This document shows positions 6,960-12,432 of a stretch of DNA of 12,432 bases, piece after piece (within the stretch, counting starts at the first letter, position 1; each line of letters begins with the position of its first letter). Source of the DNA: Clostridiales bacterium. Lineage in GTDB: Bacteria; Bacillota; Clostridia; Lachnospirales; WRAX01. The notes under the pieces are model-generated. The model saw nothing but the letters and a program-made list of their open reading frames with translations, searched no databases and was not told where the DNA came from. The position numbers were made by a program, and so were the translations under genes. Location of the stretch: NCBI GenBank assembly GCA_031271375.1, contig JAISVU010000012.1, positions 1 to 12,432 of the forward strand, written 5' to 3'.

Positions 6960-7157
6960 GGAGCCGCCGATTATTATATGAGGCAGGTCTTCCGGCTATG
7001 ACTGCGCGGTTGTTTCGCCTTCTCAAGCTCTCGCTCAATGGCTGTCCCTATTAATATTAAGTATTGCCAGGACATGAAATCCGCTAATCATCACGGCAGC
7101 AGGACTGCTCAGGATTCTAACCTGATTCCCTATTATCGCGCCGTTAAAGCGGCGCGC
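6960..7157 (-). ncRNA. Cobalamin riboswitch (aptamer)
   Basis: Three conserved blocks of the cobalamin aptamer occur in order on the minus strand. AATAGGGAA is at 7134-7126. GGTTAGAATCC with the following CAGTCCTGCTGCCGTGA is at about 7120-7090. The B12 box AGCCGGAAGACCTGCC is at 6997-6982. The outer limits are approximate: GCCGC at the 5' side and GCGGC at the 3' side can form P1. A further stem, GCTTTATCG with CGATAAGC, lies between the aptamer and the terminator at 6838-6878 and may belong to the expression platform. Cobalamin binding would favour the terminator and switch off btuF-btuC-btuD. The region 6751-7186 holds no gene; this element and its terminator account for most of it. A weak open frame at 6829-7038 is non-coding overlap. 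Confidence 0.92.
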
Positions 7158-7186
7158 ACCGTCATTAGTGTATATTAAGTTTTAAA

Positions 7187-7369
7187 TTAATTGTTCTTCC
7201 ATTCCTCAAACGCTTGAAGAACCAGCTTAACGTCCTCTGCTTCCATCTTGGCTTTTGTCTGTGAAATCAAATCTTTGAAATCGCTGGGCGTTTTACTGCG
7301 GTATTGCGCGACTAACATTTGATATAAATAGTCCCTATCATTACGGCGAATCTCAATCTCGGTCGCCAT
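7187..7369 (-). CDS. Small hypothetical protein, third copy of a tandem triplet
   Basis: A 60-residue acidic, probably helical protein without a signal peptide or membrane segment. I do not recognise the family. It is the last of three paralogues in transcription order and is most similar to the middle copy: both begin M.TEIEIRRND.DYL.QMLVAQ and share LISQTKAKMEAEDVKLVLQ.FEEWK. Its only change in the conserved C-terminal block is Ala in place of Glu before FEEWK. AGGAGG sits seven to eight bases before the ATG. After the stop there are about 30 bases and then the start of the cobalamin riboswitch. No T-rich terminator separates them, so array transcripts might run into the riboswitch leader. 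Confidence 0.78.
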   Translation of the reverse strand: MATEIEIRRNDRDYLYQMLVAQYRSKTPSDFKDLISQTKAKMEAEDVKLVLQAFEEWKNN

Positions 7370-7396
7370 AAGACCACCTCCTATTAACCCGGCGGA

Positions 7397-7579
7397 TTAG
7401 CCTTTCTTCCATTCCTCAAACTCTTGAAGGACGAGCTTAACGTCCTCCGCTTCCATTTTAGCCTTTGTTTGAGATATCAGCCTGTTAAAGTCTTTAGGTA
7501 CTGAACTTTCGTGTTGCGCGACTAACATTTGAAACAAATAATCCTTATCATTACGGCGAATCTCAATCTCGGTCGTCAT
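7397..7579 (-). CDS. Small hypothetical protein, second copy of a tandem triplet
   Basis: The middle 60-residue paralogue, with the same length and layout as its neighbours. Residues 1-25 are polar with a short hydrophobic stretch (DYLFQMLVAQ), a central variable part contains P.DF, and residues 42-57 are the shared block MEAEDVKLVLQEFEEWK. Nucleotide differences from the other copies in that block are mostly at third codon positions, which points to selection on the protein. It has its own AGGAGG ribosome binding site in a 27-base spacer that is nearly the same as the spacer before the third copy. No known domain is assigned. A role as a small regulatory or adaptor protein is only a guess. 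Confidence 0.78.
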   Translation of the reverse strand: MTTEIEIRRNDKDYLFQMLVAQHESSVPKDFNRLISQTKAKMEAEDVKLVLQEFEEWKKG

Positions 7580-7606
7580 AAGTCCACCTCCTATTAACGC
7601 GGCAGT

Positions 7607-7789
7607 TTAACTGTTCTTCCATTCCTCAAACTCTTGAAGAACCAGCTTAACGTCCTCTGCCTCCATTGGAGCCTTAGCCCATACAAGAAGATCCTTAAAT
7701 TCACTTGGCATAGTGCTTCGGTGCTGCGCCATTAGTATCTGGAGCAGATGCCGCTTTTCAGCGTGACGGGTTTCCAATTCGCTTCCCAT
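7607..7789 (-). CDS. Small hypothetical protein, first copy of a tandem triplet
   Basis: The first paralogue in transcription order and the most divergent at its N-terminus (MGSELETRHAEKRHLLQILMAQ), yet it keeps MEAEDVKLVLQEFEEWK at residues 42-57 unchanged. I chose the ATG at 7789 because AGGAGG lies at 7797-7802, the resulting protein is exactly 60 residues like its neighbours, and the start falls on the same 210-base period. A longer frame reaching 7867 would include the promoter and is rejected. A consensus promoter ends just upstream, so the message probably begins at or very near the ribosome binding site. The function is unknown. Confidence 0.8.
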   Translation of the reverse strand: MGSELETRHAEKRHLLQILMAQHRSTMPSEFKDLLVWAKAPMEAEDVKLVLQEFEEWKNS

Positions 7790-7810
7790 ATGCTCGCCTC
7801 CTGTGATTTC

Positions 7811-7839
7811 AGTATACCACGCGCTATGCGTCAAGTCAA
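7811..7839 (-). promoter_or_regulatory. Sigma-70 type promoter of the small-gene triplet
   Basis: On the minus strand TTGACT (7839-7834) and TATACT (7816-7811) are separated by exactly 17 bases. Transcription should start near 7804, only a few bases before AGGAGG at 7802-7797 and about 15 bases before the ATG. It lies in the gap after rhaB, so the triplet need not depend on rhamnose operon transcription. Confidence 0.8.
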
Positions 7840-7863
7840 CGGGCATATTGTCAGCATAAAAAC

Positions 7864-9258
7864 TCAATTAAACCGCTTCACGCCAAAGGAACGCCTCACG
7901 CAGGCCCTGGCGGCCCGCAGGTCGGAAAAGTCTTTCCCCGCTATCATCTGGGCCAGCAGATTGCCGACGGCTGTCGCTTCGGCGGGGCCGGCGAATACGG
8001 TTTTGCCGGTGTAACGTGCGGTGAGGCGGTTCAGGTACTCGGCACTGGAGCCGCCGCCCACGATATGGGTGGCCTCGTAGTTCTTGCCGGTGAGCTTTTC
8101 CAGGTTCAGCGCGGTGTCGCGGTAACAAACGGCAAGACTGTTATAAACGGATGCGGCAAGCTGCCCCGGCGTTTGCGGCACAGGTTGATTCAGTTCAGTG
8201 CAGGCTTGTTTGATCTCGTTAATCATGCTTTCGGGGGACAGAAACCGCACGTCGTCGCAGTTGACAATGGAAGGGGATTCCTCCTTTTCGGCCATGTCGC
8301 AGAGCTCTGCATACGAATAGTCTCTTTCCAGCTCTTTTCTTACCGACTGGATCATCCACAATCCCATGATATTTCTAAGGTATCGTATCCGTCCGCCGTA
8401 TCCGCCTTCATTCGTAAAATTGGCTAGGCGGCTCTTTTCGGAGCAATCCGGCGCGTCCCTTTCAACGCCCATCAGCGACCATGTTCCGGAGCTAATATAC
8501 AGCATGTTTTCGGAAGCCGAGGGGACGGCCATCACAGCCGAACCCGTGTCGTGCGCGGCGGGCAAGACCACATTGCTGTTAAACCCCACGAGCCTTTGAA
8601 CGTCCGGCGTGAATCCGCCCAACACCGTACCCGCCTTCACTATCTCGGGGAATATCTTTCTTGGATAGCCGCAAGCCCCGATTATCTCATCGTCCCAGTT
8701 CCCGGTGAAGGCGTTCACAAGGCCTGTAGTGCTGGCTTCGGTATATTCGGCGGTCATCTGCCCGCATAACCTCCAATGCAGATAATCCGGCATCATCAAT
8801 AGCGTGTCCGTCTGATCCAGACGGTTTGCGGGGTCTTTCTTTTCCGCCATAAGCTGATAGATTGTATTGAAAATCTGATCTTGAATACCCGTGCGGCTGT
8901 ATAATTCCTCTTTCGATATGAACTTGAAAACCTCGGCGTCCATCCCGGAAGTGCGGTTATCGCGGTACGCCGTCGCTTCGCCTATGCGCGCGCCTTTTTT
9001 ATCCAGCAGGGCATAATCCACTCCCCAGGTGTCAATGCCCACGCTCACCGGGATTTTACCGGCTTCGCCGCAGAGCTTTATCCCCGTGATAATCTCGTCA
9101 AAGAGCGCGTCAGTATCCCAGATAAGCCTGCCGTCCCGTTTTATCATACCGTTGTGGAACCGGTATATTTCCTCGGTTACTATAATGCCGTTACATAGGC
9201 AGCCCAGTATGTGGCGGCCGCTTGAAGCCCCTATGTCTATCGCGAGGTAGTAATTCAT
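7864..9258 (-). CDS. rhaB: Rhamnulokinase
   Basis: An FGGY-family sugar kinase that phosphorylates L-rhamnulose at O-1 with ATP, the second step of cytoplasmic L-rhamnose breakdown. The 464-residue protein starts with the phosphate-binding motif AIDIGASSGRHILG, continues with SVGIDTWGVDYALLD near residue 72, and has AAHDTGSAV with Asp237 at the position of the catalytic aspartate in E. coli RhaB. The second nucleotide-binding segment includes YISSGTWSLMGVE and, near the end, IVGGGSSAEYLNRL. I chose the ATG at 9258, which overlaps the rhaA stop as ATGA. The frame stays open 18 codons upstream inside rhaA, but the family starts at this Met. No terminator is visible after it. Confidence 0.95.
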   Translation of the reverse strand: MNYYLAIDIGASSGRHILGCLCNGIIVTEEIYRFHNGMIKRDGRLIWDTDALFDEIITGIKLCGEAGKIPVSVGIDTWGVDYALLDKKGARIGEATAYRDNRTSGMDAEVFKFISKEELYSRTGIQDQIFNTIYQLMAEKKDPANRLDQTDTLLMMPDYLHWRLCGQMTAEYTEASTTGLVNAFTGNWDDEIIGACGYPRKIFPEIVKAGTVLGGFTPDVQRLVGFNSNVVLPAAHDTGSAVMAVPSASENMLYISSGTWSLMGVERDAPDCSEKSRLANFTNEGGYGGRIRYLRNIMGLWMIQSVRKELERDYSYAELCDMAEKEESPSIVNCDDVRFLSPESMINEIKQACTELNQPVPQTPGQLAASVYNSLAVCYRDTALNLEKLTGKNYEATHIVGGGSSAEYLNRLTARYTGKTVFAGPAEATAVGNLLAQMIAGKDFSDLRAARACVRRSFGVKRFN

Positions 9259-10451
9259 AGCCCGGACACCAAGTTCGCAGGAACGCCGTCCCTTTCGCAG
9301 TATTCTTCCCATACGGCGGCCCAGGGCATAGTCTTCAGTTCCTCCATTACTAAAAGGCGCTTCGTGAAATCAAACGAATGCTCGGCTTCCCTGAGCTTAT
9401 CCGACGGCTCAAGCAGGGCGATCAGCAAGGCCTTGCGCATGTTGCGCATACCCACGGCCCAAGCGGTTATCCTGTCGATAGAGCCGTCAAAGTAATCCAG
9501 GCCGATATGTACCCGGTCCAGCAGCCCGTTCCTGATAATCTCCTGGGCGATGGCGACTAGCTCAACGTCAAGGAGAATAACATGGTCGCTGTCCCACCGG
9601 ACAGGCCGGGAAACATGCAGCAGCAGACGCTCCACAAAGAGCGACGCCGCGGTTATCTTGGCCGAGATAACCTCTGTCGGGTGGAAATGCCCCGCGTCCA
9701 TGCACAGCGCCAGGTTATTCTTAACAGCGTATCCCATATAAAACTCATGGCTTCCTACCGTGTAGCTTTCAAGCCCGATTCCGAAGAGCTTGCTCTCCAC
9801 CGCGTCTATGTTATACCGCTTGTCCAGCTTTTCCGAAAATATGTCGTCCAGAGCGGCGGCAAGGCGTGTTCGTGGGGTGAGCGTGTCCGCGGGGACATCC
9901 TTAAACCCGTCGGCGGCCCATATATTATTAACCGAAGGCTGGCCCAGCTCCCTGCCGAAATACGCGGATATCCTGCGGCAGCGCTTGCAATGCTCAATCC
10001 AGAATTCCCTGATATGCTCGTCGGGATGGGCCAGCGTAAGCCCGTCGCCTGCTTTGGGATGCGAAAAGAGGGTCGGGTTAAAATCCAGGCCCAGGTTATT
10101 ATCCCTTGCCCATTCAACCCAGGCGGCGAAATGCTTAGGCTCAAGGGCGTTCCGTTCAACGCCCTTCACATCGCCGTAGATGGCGTGGAGGTTGACCTTT
10201 GTGCGGCCCGGGATAAGCCTCAGGGCCTTTTCCATGTTTGCGCGCAGTTCCTCCGCGGTTCTTGCGCGGCCAGGGTAATTCCCGGTGCTCTGTATGCCGC
10301 CCGTCAGTTCGCCGCCGCCCTCAAAGCCCAGCACGTCATCCCCCTGCCAGCAGTGCATCGACACCGGGATAGCGTCCAGCTTTTTAATAACGGCCTCGGT
10401 ATCGACGCCGATTGCCCCGTAGCGTTCCGCAGCGTATTCGTACATTCCCAT
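9255..10451 (-). CDS. rhaA: L-rhamnose isomerase
   Basis: Converts L-rhamnose to L-rhamnulose, the first committed step of the pathway, using two divalent metal ions. At 398 residues it is about 20 shorter than E. coli RhaA, with roughly 15 residues missing at the N-terminus. Shifting by 15 puts all the known metal or catalytic residues in register: Glu219, Asp252, His279 and Asp319 for one site, and His255, Asp287 and Asp289 for the other. This alignment is from memory of the E. coli enzyme. The early motif IPVSMHCWQGDDV and GGGELTGGIQSTGNYPG are typical. The ATG at 10451 follows GAGG. It is 37 bases after the AraC-type gene and overlaps rhaB by four bases, so all three probably share a transcript. 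Confidence 0.95.
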   Translation of the reverse strand: MGMYEYAAERYGAIGVDTEAVIKKLDAIPVSMHCWQGDDVLGFEGGGELTGGIQSTGNYPGRARTAEELRANMEKALRLIPGRTKVNLHAIYGDVKGVERNALEPKHFAAWVEWARDNNLGLDFNPTLFSHPKAGDGLTLAHPDEHIREFWIEHCKRCRRISAYFGRELGQPSVNNIWAADGFKDVPADTLTPRTRLAAALDDIFSEKLDKRYNIDAVESKLFGIGLESYTVGSHEFYMGYAVKNNLALCMDAGHFHPTEVISAKITAASLFVERLLLHVSRPVRWDSDHVILLDVELVAIAQEIIRNGLLDRVHIGLDYFDGSIDRITAWAVGMRNMRKALLIALLEPSDKLREAEHSFDFTKRLLVMEELKTMPWAAVWEEYCERDGVPANLVSGL

Positions 10452-10488
10452 TCATGCCTCATCTCCGTTTATTAGTCTGCTAATGATG

Positions 10489-11484
10489 TTAAACCAGTAA
10501 GTTCTTTTTGTCAATGTCTTCCCCCAGCACATGCGAAGGCCGCTCCTCAGGCGCAAACCAGCCCTTATAAGTAAGCACGTTCCTGCGTTTTGCTCCGGCG
10601 GTGGGTTTCTGAACCAGTTTACGGTATTCTCTTGGGCTTACGCCGGTAATCTGCTTAAACGAACGGTTAAAACTGGCGGCGGCGGCAAGGCCTACCGCCT
10701 CGGCTACCGCCTGAACCGGCATGTCCGTTGTATATAGCAGGGCACAGGCTTGCCGTACACGCGCCGCGTTGATGAAGGCCAGCGGGGACATGCCCATAAC
10801 AAAGCGGAACAGGCGCCTGAAATGCGTTTCGCTCAAACAGCAAATCTCGGCCAACGCGCCTACTGTTATAACGCCCATGTAGTTCTGCCGTATATGCTCC
10901 AGCGCGGGCTTTAAGATGAATGATTCCTTGTTCTGCTCCCGAGAGCCCGGGGCGTGTTCGGACTTGGCCCGCAAGAGTTCGTAATACAGCGAAATCGCAA
11001 GGGATTTCGCCACCGGGATCCAGTTATCCTTTTTGCGCGAAAATTCCTCTATCAGGCATTCGCAGTAGAACCGCACCCTCGGATAAGCGCTTTTTTTATA
11101 GATGAAGATATACGGTATCCAGTCCTCCGTGCAGGCTTCGTAGCGCGCTGTCTCGGGGAGAATGCCCTGTAAAAGCCCGCCCATATCCGCGAACAGATAT
11201 GACCATAGGCTTCTTGTCCCCTTTTTTGAATATGTAGTGTGCGGTATGTCTCTGGGTATTATTGTGACATCCCCCGCCTCGAAGCGGCGTTCATTGCCTC
11301 CGTCGAAAACCAGCGTACCCTGCCCGGAATGGCATACCCCTATCTCAAGACAGTTGTGAAAATGCAGGCGGCTGCTAATTTCATCCGAAATAAGCCATTG
11401 ATCCCCTGTAAGCTCCAGCCCCGGCATGTCCATCGGCAGTTCGTAAACCCTGTACTCTACTACATTCTTTGCTTTTCTTCCCAT
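10489..11484 (-). CDS. AraC-family transcriptional regulator, probably rhamnose-responsive
   Basis: A 331-residue regulator with an N-terminal cupin-like sensor (about residues 35-90, containing LHFHNCLEIGVCHSGQG and the later FEAGDVTIIPRDIPHT) and a C-terminal pair of helix-turn-helix motifs. These are VGALAEICCLSETHFRRLFR and VQAVAEAVGLAAAASFNRSFKQITGVSPREYRKL, the standard AraC/XylS signature. About 40 residues follow the DNA-binding domain, an unusual tail ending DIDKKNLLV. The ATG at 11484 has AGGGGGTG upstream. It is the first gene of the rhaA-rhaB operon and is divergent from a carbohydrate permease, so it most likely activates one or both in response to rhamnose. It is not an orthologue I can safely name RhaS or RhaR. 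Confidence 0.9.
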   Translation of the reverse strand: MGRKAKNVVEYRVYELPMDMPGLELTGDQWLISDEISSRLHFHNCLEIGVCHSGQGTLVFDGGNERRFEAGDVTIIPRDIPHTTYSKKGTRSLWSYLFADMGGLLQGILPETARYEACTEDWIPYIFIYKKSAYPRVRFYCECLIEEFSRKKDNWIPVAKSLAISLYYELLRAKSEHAPGSREQNKESFILKPALEHIRQNYMGVITVGALAEICCLSETHFRRLFRFVMGMSPLAFINAARVRQACALLYTTDMPVQAVAEAVGLAAAASFNRSFKQITGVSPREYRKLVQKPTAGAKRRNVLTYKGWFAPEERPSHVLGEDIDKKNLLV

Positions 11485-11579
11485 ATGGACACCCCCTTAT
11501 CCACAATAATACCACGATTTACAGCATTACGCCATAGCAAAAATGGTCGAAAATGACAAATATGTGCTTGTTTTTTACG

Positions 11580-11608
11580 TTGCAATCCTTCGTCAAATTG
11601 CTTATAAT
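11580..11608 (+). promoter_or_regulatory. Promoter of the carbohydrate ABC transporter operon
   Basis: TTGCAA (11580-11585) and TATAAT (11603-11608) are separated by 17 bases on the plus strand. The start of transcription would be near 11615, giving a leader of about 110 bases before the permease ATG. The rest of the 241-base divergent gap holds only a weak candidate for the AraC-gene promoter, TATTAT near 11510 on the minus strand without a good -35, as expected for a regulated promoter. Confidence 0.7.
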
Positions 11609-11657
11609 CTAGCTGTGAGTTATGAATATATAAGGCATAATGTCCATACGCTTGTTT

Positions 11658-11669
11658 AAAGCCGGCTTT
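11658..11669. promoter_or_regulatory. Perfect 12-base palindrome in the permease leader
   Basis: AAAGCCGGCTTT lies between the plus-strand promoter and the permease ATG. The 8-mer GCTTGTTT occurs directly before it (11650-11657) and again at 11566-11573, upstream of the -35 box. Either could be a regulator site, but nothing proves it. Confidence 0.35.
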
Positions 11670-11725
11670 GTTTTAATATAAACCCTATAAATCACGCGAA
11701 TTTACGGACAAAGGGGGCCAATGGC

Positions 11726-12432
11726 ATGAATCAACAGGCCGCAGGGTATAAGGCAAGACTGTTAAAGACGCATTTTAAATCGGAATGGCAGCTGTACGCG
11801 TTAACGATTATACCGCTGGCGTTTCTGCTGCTGTTCTATTACGGCCCTATGGGCGGGCTTATTATCGCGTTTAAGGATTTTAAAATCGCCAGGGGCTTCT
11901 GGGGGAGCGAATGGGTCGGTTTCGACGTGTTCCAAAAACTCTTCGCCCACCGCGAGTTCATCCCCGCCCTGCGCAACACCCTTCTGCTTAACCTTCTCGA
12001 TTTGGTTCTGGGCTTCCCGATGCCGATTATCCTTGCCGTATTTTTAAACGAAGTCCGTGTGCGCTGGTACAAAAAGCTCACTCAGACCCTCCTCTACCTT
12101 CCCTACTTCCTCAGCTGGATTATTATCGGAGCCTTAGCCTATCAGCTTTTCGGCTTGAGCAACGGCCTGGTGAACAACCTCATCGAAAGCATGGGAGGGG
12201 CCAGGGTACCCTTTATCCAGGAAGACACGCACTGGCTCTTTACATATGTTATCGTCGGCGTGTGGCAGAATATGGGCTGGGGAACGATTATCTACCTCGC
12301 GGCGATGACCAGCATCAACCCCGAGCTGTACGAAGCCGCCACGGTGGACGGCGCGACCCGCCTGCGCCAATGTTTCAGCATAACAATACCCTGTATCCGC
12401 AGCACGATAGTCACAATGCTTATAATGAACCT
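11726..12432 (+). CDS. lplB: Carbohydrate ABC transporter permease, LplB type (3' end outside the window)
   Basis: The frame from ATG 11726 stays open to the right edge, giving 235 residues of a protein normally about 300 long. It is an inner-membrane subunit of a CUT1-type sugar importer. After a charged N-terminus comes the first membrane helix (about 22-39) and the LplB-typical FYYGPMGGLIIAFKDFK. Further helices follow around 84-107, 121-142 and 170-195. The ATPase-contact loop EAATVDGA at 203-210, followed by FSITIP, is the EAA motif of these permeases. GGGGG lies about nine bases before the ATG. An ATG at 11721 leads straight to a stop. The divergent AraC gene and rhaAB suggest rhamnose or a rhamnose-containing oligosaccharide as substrate. 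The binding protein and second permease would be expected beyond the window. Confidence 0.93.
   Translation, partial: MNQQAAGYKARLLKTHFKSEWQLYALTIIPLAFLLLFYYGPMGGLIIAFKDFKIARGFWGSEWVGFDVFQKLFAHREFIPALRNTLLLNLLDLVLGFPMPIILAVFLNEVRVRWYKKLTQTLLYLPYFLSWIIIGALAYQLFGLSNGLVNNLIESMGGARVPFIQEDTHWLFTYVIVGVWQNMGWGTIIYLAAMTSINPELYEAATVDGATRLRQCFSITIPCIRSTIVTMLIMN

Larger units (their letters stand above)
7187..7789. repeat. Three tandem gene copies at a 210-bp period
   Basis: Stop codons at 7187, 7397 and 7607 and start codons at 7369, 7579 and 7789 are all exactly 210 bases apart. The unit is a 183-base gene plus a 27-base spacer carrying the ribosome binding site. The gene 3' ends are closest at the DNA level, while the 5' half of the copy at 7607-7789 has drifted. 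There are no insertions or deletions between copies. Confidence 0.92.

Noticed and set aside
6829..7038. A 69-codon open frame on the minus strand
   Set aside because: It is contained in the cobalamin riboswitch and its terminator, and it has no ribosome binding site or protein-like pattern.
7041..7053. A second AATAGGGA element suggesting a tandem riboswitch
   Set aside because: There is only one B12 box and one full set of aptamer elements. The second match lies within the variable part of the same aptamer.
7137..7156. Hairpin CGCGCCG / CGGCGCG as a terminator for the small-gene triplet
   Set aside because: The stem is perfect but no T-tract follows on either strand, and its bases probably contribute to the outer stems of the riboswitch.
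7187..7789. The triplet as a CRISPR array or non-coding satellite
   Set aside because: The units are 210 bases long, each an intact 60-codon gene with its own ribosome binding site, and the changes among copies are mostly silent in the conserved block.
9582..10475. A 297-codon open frame on the plus strand, opposite rhaA
   Set aside because: rhaA matches its family along its full length with all metal-binding residues. The opposite frame shows no motif or ribosome binding site.

Overview
The window looks like chromosomal DNA of an anaerobic Firmicute, most likely a Clostridia-type bacterium. This is an inference from several signs: strong AGGAGG-type ribosome binding sites, tightly packed and often overlapping genes, an LplB-type sugar permease beside an AraC regulator, a DinJ/YafQ-type antitoxin, and mid-range GC. 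No sequence here identifies the species. I see no rRNA, tRNA, insertion sequence, prophage or CRISPR array.

Left part (1-4004). The 3' end of alaS enters from the left edge. It is followed by a RelB/DinJ-type antitoxin whose partner YafQ-type toxin survives only as about 18 codons. The toxin remnant ends inside the start of a radical SAM gene of unknown substrate. A convergent 152-residue protein with two CxxC motifs follows on the minus strand. Divergent from it is a two-gene plus-strand operon: threonine aldolase, overlapping by ATGA with a MazG-like NTP pyrophosphohydrolase.

Middle part (4028-7157, minus strand). A cobalamin riboswitch with a rho-independent terminator precedes btuF-btuC-btuD: lipoprotein binding protein, FecCD-type permease and ATPase. 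The riboswitch is what identifies the substrate as vitamin B12 or a related corrinoid rather than iron siderophores.

Tandem array (7187-7839, minus strand). Three paralogous 60-codon genes sit at an exact 210-bp period, each with its own Shine-Dalgarno. A consensus sigma-70 promoter precedes the first. I do not recognise the family. This is the best candidate for something undescribed.

Right part (7864-12432). An L-rhamnose operon runs on the minus strand: AraC regulator, rhaA, rhaB, with an ATGA overlap between the last two. It is divergent from the first gene of a carbohydrate ABC importer (lplB-like permease), which runs off the right edge. The likely logic is import of rhamnose or a rhamnose-containing oligosaccharide, isomerisation to L-rhamnulose, and phosphorylation to L-rhamnulose 1-phosphate. 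No rhamnulose-1-phosphate aldolase gene is in the window. The B12 importer next door may matter because some gut anaerobes process rhamnose-derived propanediol with B12-dependent enzymes, but no such enzyme is encoded here and the adjacency may be chance.
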